DNA from: Locusta migratoria
Lineage: Eukaryota > Arthropoda > Insecta > Orthoptera > Acrididae
Assembly (NCBI GenBank): GCA_026315105.1
Contig: CM048744.1
Coordinates: forward strand, 313,293,270-313,357,269
Reading direction: 5' to 3'
DNA: 64,000 nucleotides
The position numbers were made by a program, and so were the translations under genes. A model generated the notes under the pieces. That model saw nothing but the letters and a program-made list of their open reading frames with translations. It was not told the origin of the DNA and did no database searches. Position 1 is the stretch's first letter; each line of letters begins with the position of its first letter. Below are positions 10,747-22,900 of the stretch, piece after piece.

Positions 10747-10905
10747 GGTGACTCGGGCGGCCCGCTGGTGATCCAAGAGGAGGACGGTCGCTGGGTGACG
10801 GTGGGCGTGGTCTCCTGGGGCATCGGCTGCGGCAACAAGGACAGCCCCGGCATCTACACGCGCGTCTCCAAGTTCCTGCCCTGGATAGCCAGGACCACCG
10901 CCTAG
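10747..10905 (+). CDS. Trypsin-like serine protease, terminal exon with active-site Ser
   Basis: After the acceptor tgacag, 52 codons and a TAG encode GDSGGPLVIQEEDGRW, VTVGVVSWGIGCG and NKDSPGIYTRVSKFLPWIA. GDSGGP holds the catalytic Ser195. SWG provides Trp215 and Gly216 and the Gly after the Cys fits an open S1 pocket, so with Asp189 in the preceding exon the enzyme should be trypsin-like. GIYTRV and the final helix PWI are the standard C-terminus. The phase matches the exon ending at 3521 exactly (Q|G). Nothing suggests a pseudogene. Confidence 0.95.
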   Translation, partial: GDSGGPLVIQEEDGRWVTVGVVSWGIGCGNKDSPGIYTRVSKFLPWIARTTA

Positions 10906-10964
10906 GCCAGCCGTTCTGCTGCTCTGTAGTATTACAAGCCCTTCACTCTGCGCGCCTGTTTGTT

Positions 10965-10970
10965 AATAAA
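10965..10970 (+). other. Polyadenylation signal AATAAA of the protease gene
   Basis: AATAAA lies 60 bp after the TAG stop, within a short 3' UTR. Spacing and orientation fit use by the protease transcript. Confidence 0.7.
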
Positions 10971-10974
10971 AGTG

Positions 10975-12390
10975 CGGTGAGAGCCAATTATAGCGTATTT
11001 ACAGAAATGTAAGAGTATCAACACATTGCTTCTGCCTTACGACGGTACAGTTTTAAAGTGAACAGGGAGGTTATCTCATATACCCAATTCTAAAGAAGCC
11101 TAAAGGTGACTATGCCATTTAATAGGTACCTGCTAATCACTGTGTACATGTAGGTTTTTCGACTACCCGAGAGAGCAAAGTGTTTAGAGAGTTTCTTCCT
11201 CCCTCTGAAGATTTATTAGTATTTAAATAATTCCAATATTTATGAAAAAGAGAAGCAGAAGTATTGAAAATCGACGACGTATCTGAATTATGTCAATTGT
11301 ATACTATTAAATTATAAAATTGGATTTTATAGAATCAATAATAAAGAGAAAAAAACTGGCGAACATAAAGAAACTTTGTCCTTTCTTTACCACAGTGTGT
11401 TGTTCTCGCATGCGTCTTTGTCTTCGTTGATGCATTGCTATTTCAAGATTGAGCTCATCCATGCATCGTGGACATAGGAAACACCTTGAAAACTTTTCGA
11501 CGCAATTTCACAATTTCTGAATCAGTAGAGTTGAAGAGGTGACTAATTTTAATAAAACGAAGAGGCTCAGATTATATTTATATTTCTGCGGAATGATAAA
11601 ATTACAGACTCTAATTTTATTTTACAGCGTTTGCTGTGACTAACTGTTTTCATTACTCTGTTAAGACAATTGAGACACTTATATTCACCATTTTTGTGAA
11701 GGTAATCATTGGTGACATCCTATAACGTTGCCCTTGCTTCGTATGATGCCATAATTGTTAAAGTAGATTCCGCGATTATAATTTGGACATGGAATTGATG
11801 GCACCGAATTTTTGAATTTGAAATAAGTTAGTTAAAGTACAGCACAAAATGAACATTAAAACAAATATACCGCTGGTTGCACATTAAAGTCGGGCACCAT
11901 ACGCAACAGCACGTTGTAAGACTTACGGAAAGCGTCTAGCTAGATCCTGCGCTTCGTATTGTAGAAGCTGTAAATGATAACTTTTATTTATTTAATAAGT
12001 GAACGTTCGAGATATTTTCCGTAGGAGATCAATGTTCAGACTGTTCACTTCGCTTTTCATTGTTGTGTGACCGCGTGTGGAATATGAAGTTACTGGTAAT
12101 GATAAAATAATTTAAAAAATGATCGGATTTCGTGAAATTACAAAAGAAATGACAGCAGGTTCTAAAATCAAGCAAAGTATTGTATAAGGATGATTGATTG
12201 ATTGAAATTTTGCAGCCAATGCGAAGCGATTGTAATGGCGTCTGAACATTAAACTATTACGAAGGCGAAGGAGCTGAAAACATTAAGAAATTAAATATTT
12301 GACGTGGAGGAGTTTGATTTAAATGAAAACCAAGGAGAGGGGATGCTTTTAAATTTAAATAATATATTTTCAGCAACAGCTTGCATTCTT
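10975..12390. other. Intergenic AT-rich sequence, nothing recognised
   Basis: Downstream of the protease polyadenylation signal. No ORF, repeat or motif of note was seen. Confidence 0.5.
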
Positions 12391-12394
12391 CTTA

Positions 12395-15149
12395 CTTACA
12401 TTGATTTGATTGATATGATTTGATTTTTCCAGGGAAGCCAAAACAGTATTGGTACAACCTGCCACTGCCCGCATCGAAACAAAGTTTATTGTTTTCTTCG
12501 GGTCTGGTTGTCCCAAATGCTCTGTGCCTTTTACTCTCCAATGCAATGCATTCGAAGATTAGATTTGATGCAGTTTCATCACCGTCATCACAGATCCTAC
12601 ATTTAGGGTCCTCTTCTGTTATTCCCATTGTATGTAGGTGTTTTTTGAAATTCTCATGGTCTGTCAGCAATCCAACCATGAGCCTAATCTCTCTCCTGTT
12701 CAAGCCCAGGATTGCAGAGCTTCTTTTAAAACATGGCTTTGGCATCATTACCTTGCCATGTTTTTGTTGTTGGACTTTGGTCCAATATTCTACGTGCTGT
12801 CTTCTGAGCCAGTTACGTAGCTCCAATTTGATCATTGCCTTGGTTATTGTCAGGACAGGTTCCGGTCCAATAAATGGAGACTCTGCCCCCATCCTGGCTA
12901 ATCTGTCGGCATGTTCGTTGCCACTGATCCCCAAGTGGCCAGGGACCCACAATAGGTTTACTCTATTGTTTCCCCTAGCTCCACCAGAACTCTGTCACAT
13001 TCTGCAACAATTTTAGACCTTGTTGCAGGAGCTGCCAGTGATCTCAGGGCTGCCTGGCTGTCTGAATTGGTGTAGATGCTACGATCTTTGTAGCACCTAT
13101 GCAAATTTTCCTCCACACATGCCCTGATGGCAGTGATTTCGGCCTGGAATACTGAGGCCAGTTTCCCTAGAGAGATGACGTCATCCAGTCTTGGCTGCAC
13201 CCCGTATACCCCGGCCCCAACGCCTTGGTCTGATTTCCACCCGTCAGTGAACCACACAGTATCCCCCGTACGGTGTCGAACTATTGTCTCCCACTGCTCC
13301 CTACTTCCAATTGATATACTGAAAGGCTTGTTGAAGCAGTATGTGGTTATAATATAGTCGGCTGGCATTTCCCCAACCTTTCCTATATTTACCTCACTCA
13401 CTATTTTAGTGTGTGATTCTGGATATCCCAAACAGTTCCAGTTGTTGCCAGTTTTGAGTTTGTAGGCACCAGCTGCTGCCTCCATCTTGACCCAAAGGTG
13501 TAATGGGGGCATATCCAGCATGGTTTCCATCCCAGCAGTTGGTGTGCTGCTAATTCCGCCTGTTATGGCTAAGCAGGCTAGTCTCTGCACCTTACCAAGC
13601 TCTTTAGCAGCAACCTGCTGTTCTACCATGTTCCACCACACGACCGCCCCATAGGTGATCCTGGGTCTAATCACTGTGGTGTATATCCAGTGCATACCCT
13701 TGGGACTCAGGCCCCAATTTTTGCCACAAGCTCTCCTGGTACTTACTAAAGTACCTTTTGCCTTGGAGCAAATATTCCTAATGTGAGGGGTCCATGTCAG
13801 TTTCTCATCTAGGGTAACCCCTAGATATTTCACTGTCCCCTTCACAGGTAGTGCTTCATTGAAAAGCTTTAGATTCCAACTTGAGTGCTGTATATGTTTC
13901 CTTGTGAATGGTACAACAACAGTCTTCTTAGGACTAACCCCCAGATCCTGTTTTCTGCACCAATCTTGCACAATGTCTAATGCACTTTGTGCCATATTCT
14001 TCACTGTGTCAGCAAATTTGCCAAGTATTACTATGACAAGATCATCTGCGTATCCTTGGCAAAAGAACTGACTAGTGTTTAATTCTCCAATGACATCATT
14101 CACCACTAGATTCCACAATAAAGGGGAAAGAACTTCTCCTTGCGGGCAACCCCTAGTGGTGTTGATTACCATTTTTTCATTCATCATGGTAGCCTCTACC
14201 TTTCTTCCACTGAGCATGGCACTAGTCCACCTACATATAGTCGTCCCTAGGTCATGCACCTCTGCTGCCCTAACCATGGAATCGAAGGTCGTATTGCTAA
14301 AAGCCCCCTCAATGTCCTGGAAGATACTGAGGCATATCTCCTGAGAGTGTAGTGCTTTCCCCACCTTCCCAACAAGTTGGTGGAGAGCTGTCTCACATGA
14401 TTTACATGGTTGATATGCATGTTGGTTTGAATGTAGAGGAGCCCTACTTAACCTCCTTTCTCCAACATGCACATTAACCAGCTTTTCCAATGTCTTAAGA
14501 ATGAAGGAGGACAGGCTGATTGGTCTCATATCCTTGGCCTTGGTATGAACAATTCTCCCTGGTTTAGGAATGAAGACAACCTTCACTGCCCTCCAGGCAT
14601 TGGGAATGATTCCTGCTGCTAGGCTAACCCTGAATAACCTGCATAGGAATCTAATAAGATTTTCTCCCGCTTGTTGCAGGAGAGCTGGAAAGATTCCATC
14701 GGGGCCAGGTGACTTAACGGTTGAAATGTTCTCACCGCCCATCGGACCTTACTGAGATCGACACACTCGTTGGCCAAATCCCAGTCCTCTTTGCGAATAC
14801 CTGAGAACCGTTGCCTCTCAGGAATCGCATTCTGGTCTGAGTTATCCCCCAGAGTATATTGAGGAAAGTGAGTCTTGAGGAGCAGTTCCAGCGTTTCATG
14901 TGCTGTCTTTGTATACTCCCCATCCTCCTTCCTCAATGTTCCTCCTGAATTAGTTGGTACCCTAGTTAGGATTTTATGAAGTCTCGCTTGAGCAGCCGTG
15001 CCCTCCACTTCCTCACAGAATACCTTCCAGGATGCCTCCTTTGCCCGTCTGATGGCAAGGTTATAATTGACAAGGGCCTCACGGTATTTTGCCCATTGTC
15101 CTTTGCGCCTCGCAAGATTAAACAGTCTTCGTACCCGTTTCCTTTGCAT
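12395..15149 (-). pseudogene. Reverse transcriptase - RNase H of I-type LINE
   Basis: The linker (RVRRLFNLARRKGQWAKYRE) leads into RT motifs KSPGPDGIFPALLQ, DMRPISLSSFILKTLEKLV, FQDIEGAFSNTTFD, RGCPQGEVLSPLLWNLVVND and GYADDLVIVI (catalytic YADD), then VKYLGVTLDEKLTW. RNase H keeps its D-E-D-D set: WFTDGWKS, FQAEITAI, TNSDSQAAL and GHLGISGNEHADRLAR. The last motif is across a frameshift near 12955. A CCHC-like RICDDGDETASNLIFEC ending follows. Another frameshift lies near 14740. Confidence 0.82.
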
Positions 15150-15364
15150 TTACAGTTTATTATTCCACAAAGGCAAGCTCCTATTTGTGCACTTCTTGGT
15201 GATTGAGCAGTTGTCCTGGTATGAGGTCACTATAGCAGAGGTTACGGCCTCTGCTACTTCCTCAAACTCTGCTGGATTCCTTATCGAAGTTTTAATTTCC
15301 GATAGGCTGAAGTCAAGGTCTCTCCTATATGTCTCCCAGTCCGTTTTCCTGGGATTACTATAGG

Positions 15365-16060
15365 TCATATAGTCTGACTGGTTCCCATTTCAACCTTGAA
15401 TTTAATATACATGTGATCTGATGAGGATGGCTCCAGGACCACATGCCACTGTTTGATGTAACTTCCCATCATCATTGAACTAAAAGTTATGTCAATTAAT
15501 TCTTCCCTTCTACTATTCCTGAATGTAGGTTCATCACCCCTATTCAGGATCTCCAAGTTGTTAGATAGGAGAAATTCAAGAAGGTGCTCACCTCTATTGT
15601 TGGTGTCCTTGCTGCCCCACGATAGATTTTGGGCATTGGCATCACATCCCACCAACAGTTCGTCACCTTGCCGATGTCATGCTTCCGTCAGTCTCCTCAC
15701 TTCCAAAGGAGGAGGAGAGCTGTCTTTGTAAGGAAGGTATGCTGAGGCCAAAACAATTTCCCTCTTGATACCTTCCTCCAGTTGCTGCATCCTGATGGTC
15801 ACCAGGTCCCTGGAACAAAAATCCATCATTGGTATGAAAGGTATTCCATTTCTAACATAAATGCATGTTCTGGAGTTTTTTAGATTTCTGGCATAAATAA
15901 GCTTACTTCCAGTACCACCGAGGCCCGATACACCCCCTTTGTATAGATAGGGTTCTTGTATCAGGGCCACGTCCACCTCCTATCTCCCCAGGCGACGGCT
16001 CAGGACAGCAGCGGCCCCTTTACTGTGCTGCAGGTTTATCTGCAGCACTTCCAGTCCCCA
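15365..16060 (-). pseudogene. AP endonuclease domain of I-type LINE
   Basis: It reads LEVLQINLQHSKGAAAVLSR, a TAG stop, EVDVALIQEPYLYKGGVSGL (catalytic QE), SRDLVTIRM, VGCDANAQNLSWGS (GDFNA-type motif as GCDANA), REELIDITFSS and SSDHMYIKF (catalytic SDH). The catalytic residues persist, but a stop and a frameshift near 15660 break it. This domain would nick chromosomal DNA to prime reverse transcription. Confidence 0.75.
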
Positions 16061-16644
16061 TCTTGCTGCCATTATTGCCTTTAAGGTCTTTGATTACCCT
16101 GACGACGACCTGCAAGAACCCTAAAAACAGTTTCAGGCCTTGCTCTTGCATTGCCTTCAGGGACTTCTCTCCGACCTCCACCACCAGGGTTCATGCTTCC
16201 GGTACGACCTTTTGGTTAATTACCCTCCAATCCTCTGTTGAGACTTTTGCGTTCTGGACCCTTATTTTCTCGAACAGAGTCTTTGGAGGGACATCCTTAA
16301 CGATCTTTGGTACTCATATTGATACCATTGCGGTCTTCAGGAGTTATGGTTGCTGCCTTGACCAGCAGCTTCGCATCCTCCCAAGGGGATATCATGGGCA
16401 CCTTGTCCTTAAGCCATTCTGCTGTGTGCTCCCCCTCGCAGACAAAAATGAGGGCACCGCGATCTAGATAGACCCTCCTGAATTTGGGTCCTGGACCAGT
16501 GTCCCCCCAGTCTCTTCAAAGAGGGCCATCTGCACGAGCTCCTCCTGCTGCGAGGTGATGCTTACCAGTGGGTATCCTTCTTGGACAACGCCACTCTAAA
16601 GACCGAGACTGCAGTACTATAAGTCTGTTTCCCTATTTTTTGCC

Positions 16645-17061
16645 TCAGCCTTTTAGGATCACGCTTGTCCAGAGAAGAGGAGTCTTAGATTCCTCCCTAA
16701 CCATCTTGCCACCTGTCGTTGACGTCATGGGGGTCTGTGTATCCCCTTCGACCTGAGGCAGTTTGTTTTTGGAGGTCTTGGGCTCAAGCCCTTTTGATTC
16801 CCTCCACTTATGCTTAGGAAGCCATTCTTTTCCTTCCTTTTGCTTCTGTTCCTTGAGAAGTTTCCTCCTCTGTGCCCCAGACAAGGCCTTAATCCTAATC
16901 TGGTCCAACTTCTCTGTTACAGTTCCCACTTCTTGCTCAGGTCTAGACCCTGATTCAGAAGTAAGAGTGCACTCCATCGGTCCTGATCCCGATTTCTGAG
17001 TATCTGAGGTCTCAGATTGACCCTCAGATTCTTTTAAAATGCTTTCTTTCTCTGTGTTCAT
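16645..17061 (-). pseudogene. I-type LINE ORF1, N-terminal part
   Basis: The 139-codon open part starts MNTEKESILKESEGQSETSD and contains a Lys-rich stretch (RRKLLKEQKQKEGKEWLPKH). Downstream, 16640-16070 keeps partial coding sense in shifting frames (VPMISPWEDAKLLVKAATIT). ORF1 proteins bind element RNA. No zinc knuckle was seen in what remains. Confidence 0.5.
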
Positions 17062-17344
17062 CTTAGTCCCACGAGATTTGGGGATTTATATGGTCCACAC
17101 CACGATAACCCCGCGCGGTTCAAGGCATCTTACTCAGGGAGGTCGCCCAGTATCCCTGAGGCTCCGTTCGAGACACATCCACCCATGTGCCACGCACCCA
17201 TCAGCACGGGTCGCACCACACCTTGGGTTGGGGGGCAGTTTAACGTCGTGCCCGGGACGACTTACTTACATTAGTGGATACAGGTATGAAAGACGTCTTG
17301 TCACATCAGATACAGACCAGAGAGTGAGTAAAACTACTATCACG

Positions 17345-17925
17345 GTTCCGTCTTCTCGCTTGTTTTTAAGTAAAAAATGACGAACGAAATTAAATTACTT
17401 GCATTGCGAGTCAGAGGGAACTGGAGGCGATAAGCATCGCTGATCAAAGATAAACAAAAAAATAAAAAAAATAGTGTTTCGTTACAATGCCAAAGGCACA
17501 TGGATAAATTATTTTCGTCTCATGTCACTCAGTTCCCGCTTCAGGTATAAACATAAAAGGAAAAAAATTGGAAAATGCTTTTCCATAAAAATTATTTAAG
17601 TAAACAGCACACCTGCCCCAACTGCCAGTGTATGAGCTACACAACCGGAGAACATTAACACAACATTCAAGAGTAATAAATTCGTCTACTACAGATACTG
17701 ACAGTGTAAGCATTTGTAATTGCTAATACATTATTTCACAGATATGAATTTTCTAACAATACACGGAAAATATGTTTATCCAAATCTTTTTCTCAATAAA
17801 TAGAATGAACTTCTTTTAGTGTATCAACTGAGCAGAAAAACTATGCCTCCGTTCGTCTGACCCTCCACTACAAAGTAAAAATGTTATGTATTAGTTTTTT
17901 ACGAATGTAGTTGTAAGATATAAAT
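17345..17925. other. AT-rich, nothing recognised
   Basis: Short non-coding interval between the I-type LINE and the tRNA-like repeats. Confidence 0.5.
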
Positions 17926-18150
17926 AGAAATAAATAATCACTGAGACGGATTTTCGTCTCGAATATATCAAAGATATTGAAGATAAATCTGAAGCATTGA
18001 ATTAAAATTTTTAAAATTTGTGATGCGACTAGGAATCGAGCCCGGACCTCCACGCTTACTAGGCAGACGTCTTACCGTTAGACCACCATACCACTATCGC
18101 TTAAAGCGCCACGGAATAGCCTAAGCACGACTTCTCTCCACGTCACAAAC
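17926..18150 (-). mobile_element. tRNA-derived SINE-like element, copy 1
   Basis: On the - strand it has a tRNA-like core: A box region GGTGGTCTAACGGTAAGAC, then GTCTGCCTAGTAAG, then B box GGTCCGGGCTCGATTCC. The tail (18003-17926) is the sequence cagatttatcttcaat...ccgtctcagtgattatttatttctattt. The same tail, inverted, forms the head of the neighbouring copy at 18240-18445. Confidence 0.72.
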
Positions 18151-18239
18151 TTTAATTCTGCTTCTGTGTTACAAAAATAATTGTCACTACTGCCAAGGCT
18201 CTCCATGCGGCGGAGTAGCACCTCGGCAATGGACATATT

Positions 18240-18445
18240 GGAACATTTCTAAGGTGATATAAATATCAATGTAAATAGAAATAAATAATCCATGAGACGG
18301 ATTTTCCTCTCGAATATGTCAAAGACATTGAAGATAAATCTGAAGTATTTTATTAAAGTTTCTGACGTGAAGGGAAGTCGTGCTTAGAGTATTCCGAGGC
18401 GCATTACTTATTAGTGGTGCGGTAGTCTAACGGTAGAAGTCTGCC
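18240..18445 (+). mobile_element. tRNA-like element, 5' half, split by LINE
   Basis: The head aaatagaaataaataatc...gacggattttc...gaagataaatctgaag is followed by gggaagtcgtgcttag and the tRNA A-box half GGTAGTCTAACGGTAGAAGTC. It stops at ctgcc (18445), where the L1/Tx1-like LINE begins. The 3' half resumes at 23817 after the LINE A-rich tail. Confidence 0.72.
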
Positions 18446-18582
18446 AGCGGCAGCGACAGCGTTCAGACCTCGTGTGTGCAGCGCGCTGCGGCCGGCTTTG
18501 TTTACATCGGTGCGGTAAGTCGCGAGCTTACAGCGTCACTCGGCGGTGTTCGTCACTCTACTGTATACGTGAACATGAAGTA

Positions 18583-19944
18583 ATGGCTGAAGTTAACCGA
18601 CAAGATACCTTGAAGTTTACCTTCGATCGATCTTTTGCGAAACCGAAATCGTATGAATTTGAAGACTGGTTGGAAACCGTGGTGAAGATACCAATGGATC
18701 ATGTTATAGGAATTTCTTTTTCGATTGTCAGCGCGGTCGTGTTTCTGAAATTAAAATCACCCGATCTTTGTGAAAAAATCATTGCATCCACTGGAGGGTC
18801 ACTCAAGTTCAACCACAACGATGGCAACGTAGGTGATGTTACCATAACTCACGCCGGTTTCGGGATTCGCACTCTTCGAATTTTCGAACTGCCATTCGAA
18901 GTTCCAGCCGACCGAATAGACGCAGCCTTGGCCCCATATGGGAAAGTCTTAAGCAACTTCGCGGAGAAATGGTCCAGTGCCCGGAAGTATCCTGTACTAA
19001 ACGGTATTAGGCAAGTCAAAATTGATCTGCACAGACACATACCGTCCTACATTACTGTATGCGGACACAGAGCTATAGTGATTTACGATGATCAACCTAA
19101 GACGTGCGCTAACTGTAACTCTATAGGTCACGTCCGTGCCCAGTGCATTCAGAGACGTGTGGCACAGATACCACGAAGCGAACCTGAAAAGACATCTGCG
19201 ATGACAATCCTGCCTCTATCGTACGCCGCAGTAACTCGTGATCGTGGTAGCGACAATTTGCTGCCACAAGTGACTGAAGTGCAAGATGACAACCCGATAG
19301 CTGGAGATTCTCCAATGGACATAAATGAAGAGACAATCCCACCACTTGGTGCTAGTCACGAAACAGCGAAACGCGATCTTCCTCTCGCCACTCCGGCGGA
19401 GGTCACTGACACCCAGAGATCTGTTGATGAGGTACATCATCGTGAACTACAAGTCAGTGACGAAAGTGACTGCAGTTCACAACCTTCATCACCAAAGAGA
19501 AGGAACAAGAAGCGGAGGATTGTACATCAAAAAGCAGCGGAAGCAACGCCGCCACCACCTGAGGCATCCAAGCACATTGATGAAACTTCACGCACCAATC
19601 TGTCGGGTCAGCCACTGAGTCAAAACAGGACATCTTCCACAGAGACTGGTGACAAAGAAGCGCCCAGTAAGACATCGGAGACAGTTGTAATTGATGCAAA
19701 GAGAGGATTTCAGGAACGGACTACCGATAGTCAAGTATCAAACGCGATTCCGTTAGCAACGGACTGGACAGTGGAATCGCAAGAAGACATGGACACACAC
19801 ATGACGGACATCTCAACGGACAACAGGACCACGGCACAAAATTCACAGAACATTCGGGTTGCGGCTGTAAATACGACCATGACTAACCGGAATACGAAGA
19901 AGAACGAAGTGACGGAATGTTTTCCTACTAATGACTTCTATTAA
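18583..19944 (+). CDS. LINE ORF1 protein, RNA-binding, CCHC zinc knuckle
   Basis: I chose the ATG at 18583 (MAEVNRQDTLKFTFDRSF), giving 453 residues. The frame is open back to 18472 but without an upstream ATG in it. Residues 1-165 form a conserved Tx1/L1-type N-terminal domain (FEDWLETVVKIPMDHVIGIS, FELPFEVPADRIDAALAPYG). A zinc knuckle C-X2-C-X4-H-X4-C lies at Cys175, Cys178, His183, Cys188 (CANCNSIGHVRAQC). The rest is polar and low-complexity with a basic patch (SPKRRNKKRR), likely nuclear or RNA binding. It ends two bases before the ORF2 start, so ORF2 is probably translated by reinitiation. No frame breaks. Confidence 0.85.
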   Translation: MAEVNRQDTLKFTFDRSFAKPKSYEFEDWLETVVKIPMDHVIGISFSIVSAVVFLKLKSPDLCEKIIASTGGSLKFNHNDGNVGDVTITHAGFGIRTLRIFELPFEVPADRIDAALAPYGKVLSNFAEKWSSARKYPVLNGIRQVKIDLHRHIPSYITVCGHRAIVIYDDQPKTCANCNSIGHVRAQCIQRRVAQIPRSEPEKTSAMTILPLSYAAVTRDRGSDNLLPQVTEVQDDNPIAGDSPMDINEETIPPLGASHETAKRDLPLATPAEVTDTQRSVDEVHHRELQVSDESDCSSQPSSPKRRNKKRRIVHQKAAEATPPPPEASKHIDETSRTNLSGQPLSQNRTSSTETGDKEAPSKTSETVVIDAKRGFQERTTDSQVSNAIPLATDWTVESQEDMDTHMTDISTDNRTTAQNSQNIRVAAVNTTMTNRNTKKNEVTECFPTNDFY

Positions 19945-19946
19945 AG

Positions 19947-22900
19947 ATGACCGACTTACAATCATATAGAATCGCCACAGTAAACATGAATAAGATACGC
20001 AGTGCTATGAAATTAAAATTCGTCCAAGATTTCTTATACGCCGCAGACATAGATATCGCGATGCTACAAGAGGTGACTGACATTAATTTGGAGGGAATAC
20101 CAGGCTACAATGCTACAAATAATCCAGGAAATGGCCCGGAATTGGGAACTGCTATCCTAGCTAAAGAAGGCGTCATCCTTCAAGATGTGGTCAGACTCCC
20201 CGATAGTAGAGGTCTCGCAGCCACTGTTAACGGCACGCGGCTGATAAACGTATATGCACCGTCTGGCACAAGTAACAGGCGCCGGAGAGCTGAATTTTTT
20301 AAAACTGAAATTGTTCCCCTTTTTAATGCACGGTTTGATGACATTATATTGGCAGGAGATTTTAATTGCGTTATCCACCCCAAAGACCAAACTCCTAATT
20401 GCAATAAGTCGGTGGAATTAGAGCAGATGATCAAGGAATTATTTTTAGTCGACACTTGGGAGCATATTCATGGCCTCCTGCCTGGTTTTACATATGTCAC
20501 AAACCATTCAGCAAGCAGGATTGACAGGATTTATGGGTCGAACAACCTCCAGAGCCACATTCTACAGAGCGAAATATGGCCGACGAGCTTCTCCGATCAC
20601 GCGGCTTACATTTGTACCCTCAATATGAAGAGACAGGAAACCTATAGAGGCAGAGGACAATGGAAATTTAACGTTTCACATTTAGAAGATCCAGAATGTC
20701 GAGAAGTTTTCAATAAGACCTGGGAGGAATGCGTGTCTAAATGCAACGGCTACTCCTCTGTTTTAACTTGGTGGCTCAATTGCGCCAAACCAAAAATTCG
20801 CAAATGCTTCATGAACTATTCGCGTGAGAAATACTGGTGGCAAAAACAGACAATAGAATACTACTTCCAATGTCTAAGGGAGTTATATAAACTTGATACG
20901 ACCGTCGTCGATAATTACACCAAAATTAAGAAAATACAAGCCAAAATTCGTCTGCTTAGATCGAAACAGCTGGAAGGCGTTAAAATCAGATCAAGAGCCA
21001 CGAACACAGCACCCAATGAAGCAACGTCTATATTCCACCTCATACGTGAAAGGAAAAGAGGCGCTACGAAGATACTGTCGGAATTAAAGTTGCAGGATGG
21101 ACGAACACTAAAAAATCAGAAAGGCATCAGAAATACGATTCACAATTATTACTCCAATCTGCTGGCCAACCAACCAATAGAGGTAAATCTGATGTATGAA
21201 TTGACATCCAATCTGCCACGAACACTCACCCCCGACGATGGCAGGCCTCTGATGGAAGAAATAGACGAAGATGACTTGAAATCCGTAATTTTTCAAAGCC
21301 CAAAAAACAAATCTCCCGGACAAGATGGCATTCCTATAGAAGTCTATCAAACTTTCTGGCGTGTGATGAAGGATAAACTTCTATCCCTTTACAATGAATT
21401 ACTGGATCCAAATGTTTCTATTCCCCAAGAATTCAAAGAAGGAATGGTTGTCTTCATTCCAAAAAGTCCAAGAAGTAATTCCATTGAAAAGTTGCGCCCC
21501 ATTACATTACTTAACAGCGATTATAAAATCGCAGCTCGTATCCTAACACAAAGGATGAAACGTGTGATGCATCTTGTTACGGGGCCTCATCAAACTAGTG
21601 TTGGCAAAGATAGAACCATCCTGCAGACTTTAGCAGGATACAGAGACATATTGGCGATAGCTGATGTCTGCAAACTACGATGTGCGATAACAACAATTGA
21701 TCTCGATAAGGCGTTCGACAGAGTCAACCATCAGTTCCTGTTTCATACAATGCAAGAAATGGGCTTTCCACGCCGGTTTACCGACATAATAAAGAACTTG
21801 CTACAGGGTAGCACTTCAAGAATTTCGATTAACAGCCAGCTAGGCAACGTGATCCAAATCAGCAGTTCGGTGAAACAGGGATGCCCAATGTCAATGACCT
21901 TATTCGCCATCGCAGTGGAGCCACTACTCGCAACGCTAACACGCCGGCTGCGAGGTCTACAAATACACGGTCAGCATATCGTGTGCCACGCATACGCCGA
22001 TGACGTAGGTTTCGTCGCAAACAACGCAGATGAAGTCGAGACGGCGTTGCGGACCATTAAGGAGTATGAAGCGGCGTCAGGTGCCAAATTAAACTGGAAC
22101 AAATCCGGCCTCATGAATATAGGACTTGGTATAGACTGGCAACACCACGATCAACTGAAGGAGGTCGAAAGTATGAAATGTCTGGGCATTGATTTCAAAA
22201 AGACTATTCAGCACACCATTGCTGTGAATTATAAATATTTTCTCACGCAGGTACGAGCCTGCGTACAATCCTATAATACAAGACACTTAGATGAACTGCA
22301 AAAAGTTCAGCTGGCCAATACATACATTTTGTCGAAGGTTAACTACGCGGCACAAATTTTACCGATGCCTGCAGCCATCGCAAAGTGTATACTAGCAGCT
22401 ATTGGACACTTCGTAAGCCGTGGACGGATTCTTAAAGTCAAATATGATACACTCACACTACCCACTCGATCTGGTGGTTTGAATTTAACAGATGTGTTCA
22501 GTAAGGCCAAAGCTCTCTACGTTTGCTGCACTTTCAAGCAGTGGCGAAAAGCTCCAGACAGTCTCATTTCACACCTTCTAAATGAGATTGCTCCGAGTAA
22601 TATCGTAGCACCGATCAATGTCGGCCATATCCCCAATGGTCTCTATCACTTGAAATCCTTCCTTTTGGAATACAGCTATATCCGTATGCGAATACCTGAC
22701 AGCCACATCATGCAGGTCAAAACCATCTATAAGAACCTAATGGAAGTGAAACCAGGAAATGTGATAGAACAAAAATACAAAAACAAAAAGTGGTCAGTCA
22801 TATGGGAAAATGTACACAGCCCACATCTACCATCGCATGTGAAGGCTCAGTGGTACTTCGCGGTGAACAGAAAAATTCCGACCAACTACAAACTTCATGC

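Larger units (their letters stand above)
12395..17275 (-). mobile_element. I-type LINE with RNase H, nearly full length
   Basis: On the - strand, in order: a GC-rich 5' UTR (17275-17062), ORF1 (17061-about 16070), AP endonuclease (about 16060-15370), reverse transcriptase (about 15150-13400) and RNase H (about 13260-12850). A tail rich in ATCAAATC words runs to about 12395. RNase H C-terminal to RT is typical of the I/Loa/Outcast group. Several single-base frameshifts and at least one stop (TAG near 15979 in the endonuclease) make it defective, but the whole architecture survives. Confidence 0.82.

Noticed and set aside
12420..13016. + strand open frames across 12.4-15.7 kb
   Set aside because: Antisense of the I-type LINE RT and RNase H, which carry the conserved motifs on the - strand.
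18472..18582. Extended ORF1 start upstream of 18583
   Set aside because: The upstream frame has no ATG (it opens at GTG), and conserved sequence begins at MAEVNRQDTL.
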